Below are positions 63,858-64,000 of a stretch of DNA of 64,000 nucleotides, piece by piece (within the stretch, counting starts at the first letter, position 1; each line of letters begins with the position of its first letter). The position numbers were made by a program, and so were the translations under genes. Below the pieces are notes generated by a model. That model ran no database searches, had not been told where the DNA came from, and worked only from the letters and a program-made list of their open reading frames with translations. The DNA comes from Dermacentor variabilis (Eukaryota; Arthropoda; Arachnida; Ixodida; Ixodidae). The stretch covers positions 21,365,631 through 21,429,630 of the forward strand of contig NC_134569.1 of NCBI RefSeq assembly GCF_050947875.1, in the 5' to 3' direction.

Positions 63858-64000
63858 GATACTCAATCACCAACTCGTCCAAACTTCCACTTTAGCATGC
63901 CTTTTTTTCTTAACTCTTCCCCAGTGTATGGTAACAAACCGAGCGCTTGTCTGGTTGACCTCCCTGCCTTTATTCTTCTTGCTTTCTCTCTCTTCTCAGA

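Overview
Nuclear DNA of a hard tick (Ixodidae, probably a metastriate such as Rhipicephalus, Dermacentor or Hyalomma). The assignment is inferred: long AT-rich introns with GT-AG splice sites, a neprilysin-type M13 peptidase of the kind ticks carry in many copies, and dense repeats (tRNA-headed SINEs, RTE-, CR1/L2- and Penelope-like elements, foldback elements, very long microsatellites). Nothing bacterial, viral, rRNA or CRISPR-like was seen.

One host gene dominates: a calpain on the minus strand from 54908 down to 16391. I could place 13 exons, all with GT-AG borders and all phase-compatible, giving 540 codons. They run from the catalytic-site exon (54650..54908) through the rest of the protease core (36651..36837, 32906..32980, 29940..30031), the C2-like domain (27013..27090, 26092..26264, 25350..25468, 24790..24879, 24139..24257) and the penta-EF-hand domain (22935..23038, 21633..21691, 17520..17667, 16391..16507). 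The N-terminal exon(s) and the short last exon were not found. The encoded protein looks like a pseudoprotease: the catalytic Cys is Arg (GDRW), the catalytic His is Thr, only the Asn remains, and the EF-hand loops have lost most calcium ligands.

The 17.8 kb first visible intron holds a second, intact, intronless gene on the same strand, an M13 (neprilysin-like) type II membrane metallopeptidase (38794..40875). Its zinc site is complete, but the loop carrying the conserved catalytic His (NEP His711) appears to be deleted. Both host genes in the window therefore show altered protease chemistry.

The rest is mostly transposon-derived. 0-4.2 kb: SINE, RTE-type LINE and two CR1/L2-type 3' ends. 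4.2-16.4 kb: mostly unassigned DNA downstream of the calpain. 19-22.7 kb: LINE and SINE pieces in introns. 31-32.8 kb: SINEs and a large foldback element. 35.6-36.2 kb: Penelope-like GIY-YIG fragment. 45-49 kb: a CR1/L2-type LINE with an in-frame 2A motif, a single TAG between its ORF1 and endonuclease, and a deleted reverse transcriptase, apparently inserted into a terminal-inverted-repeat element. 56-64 kb: a decayed LINE, an RTE 3' end, a foldback element and SINEs.
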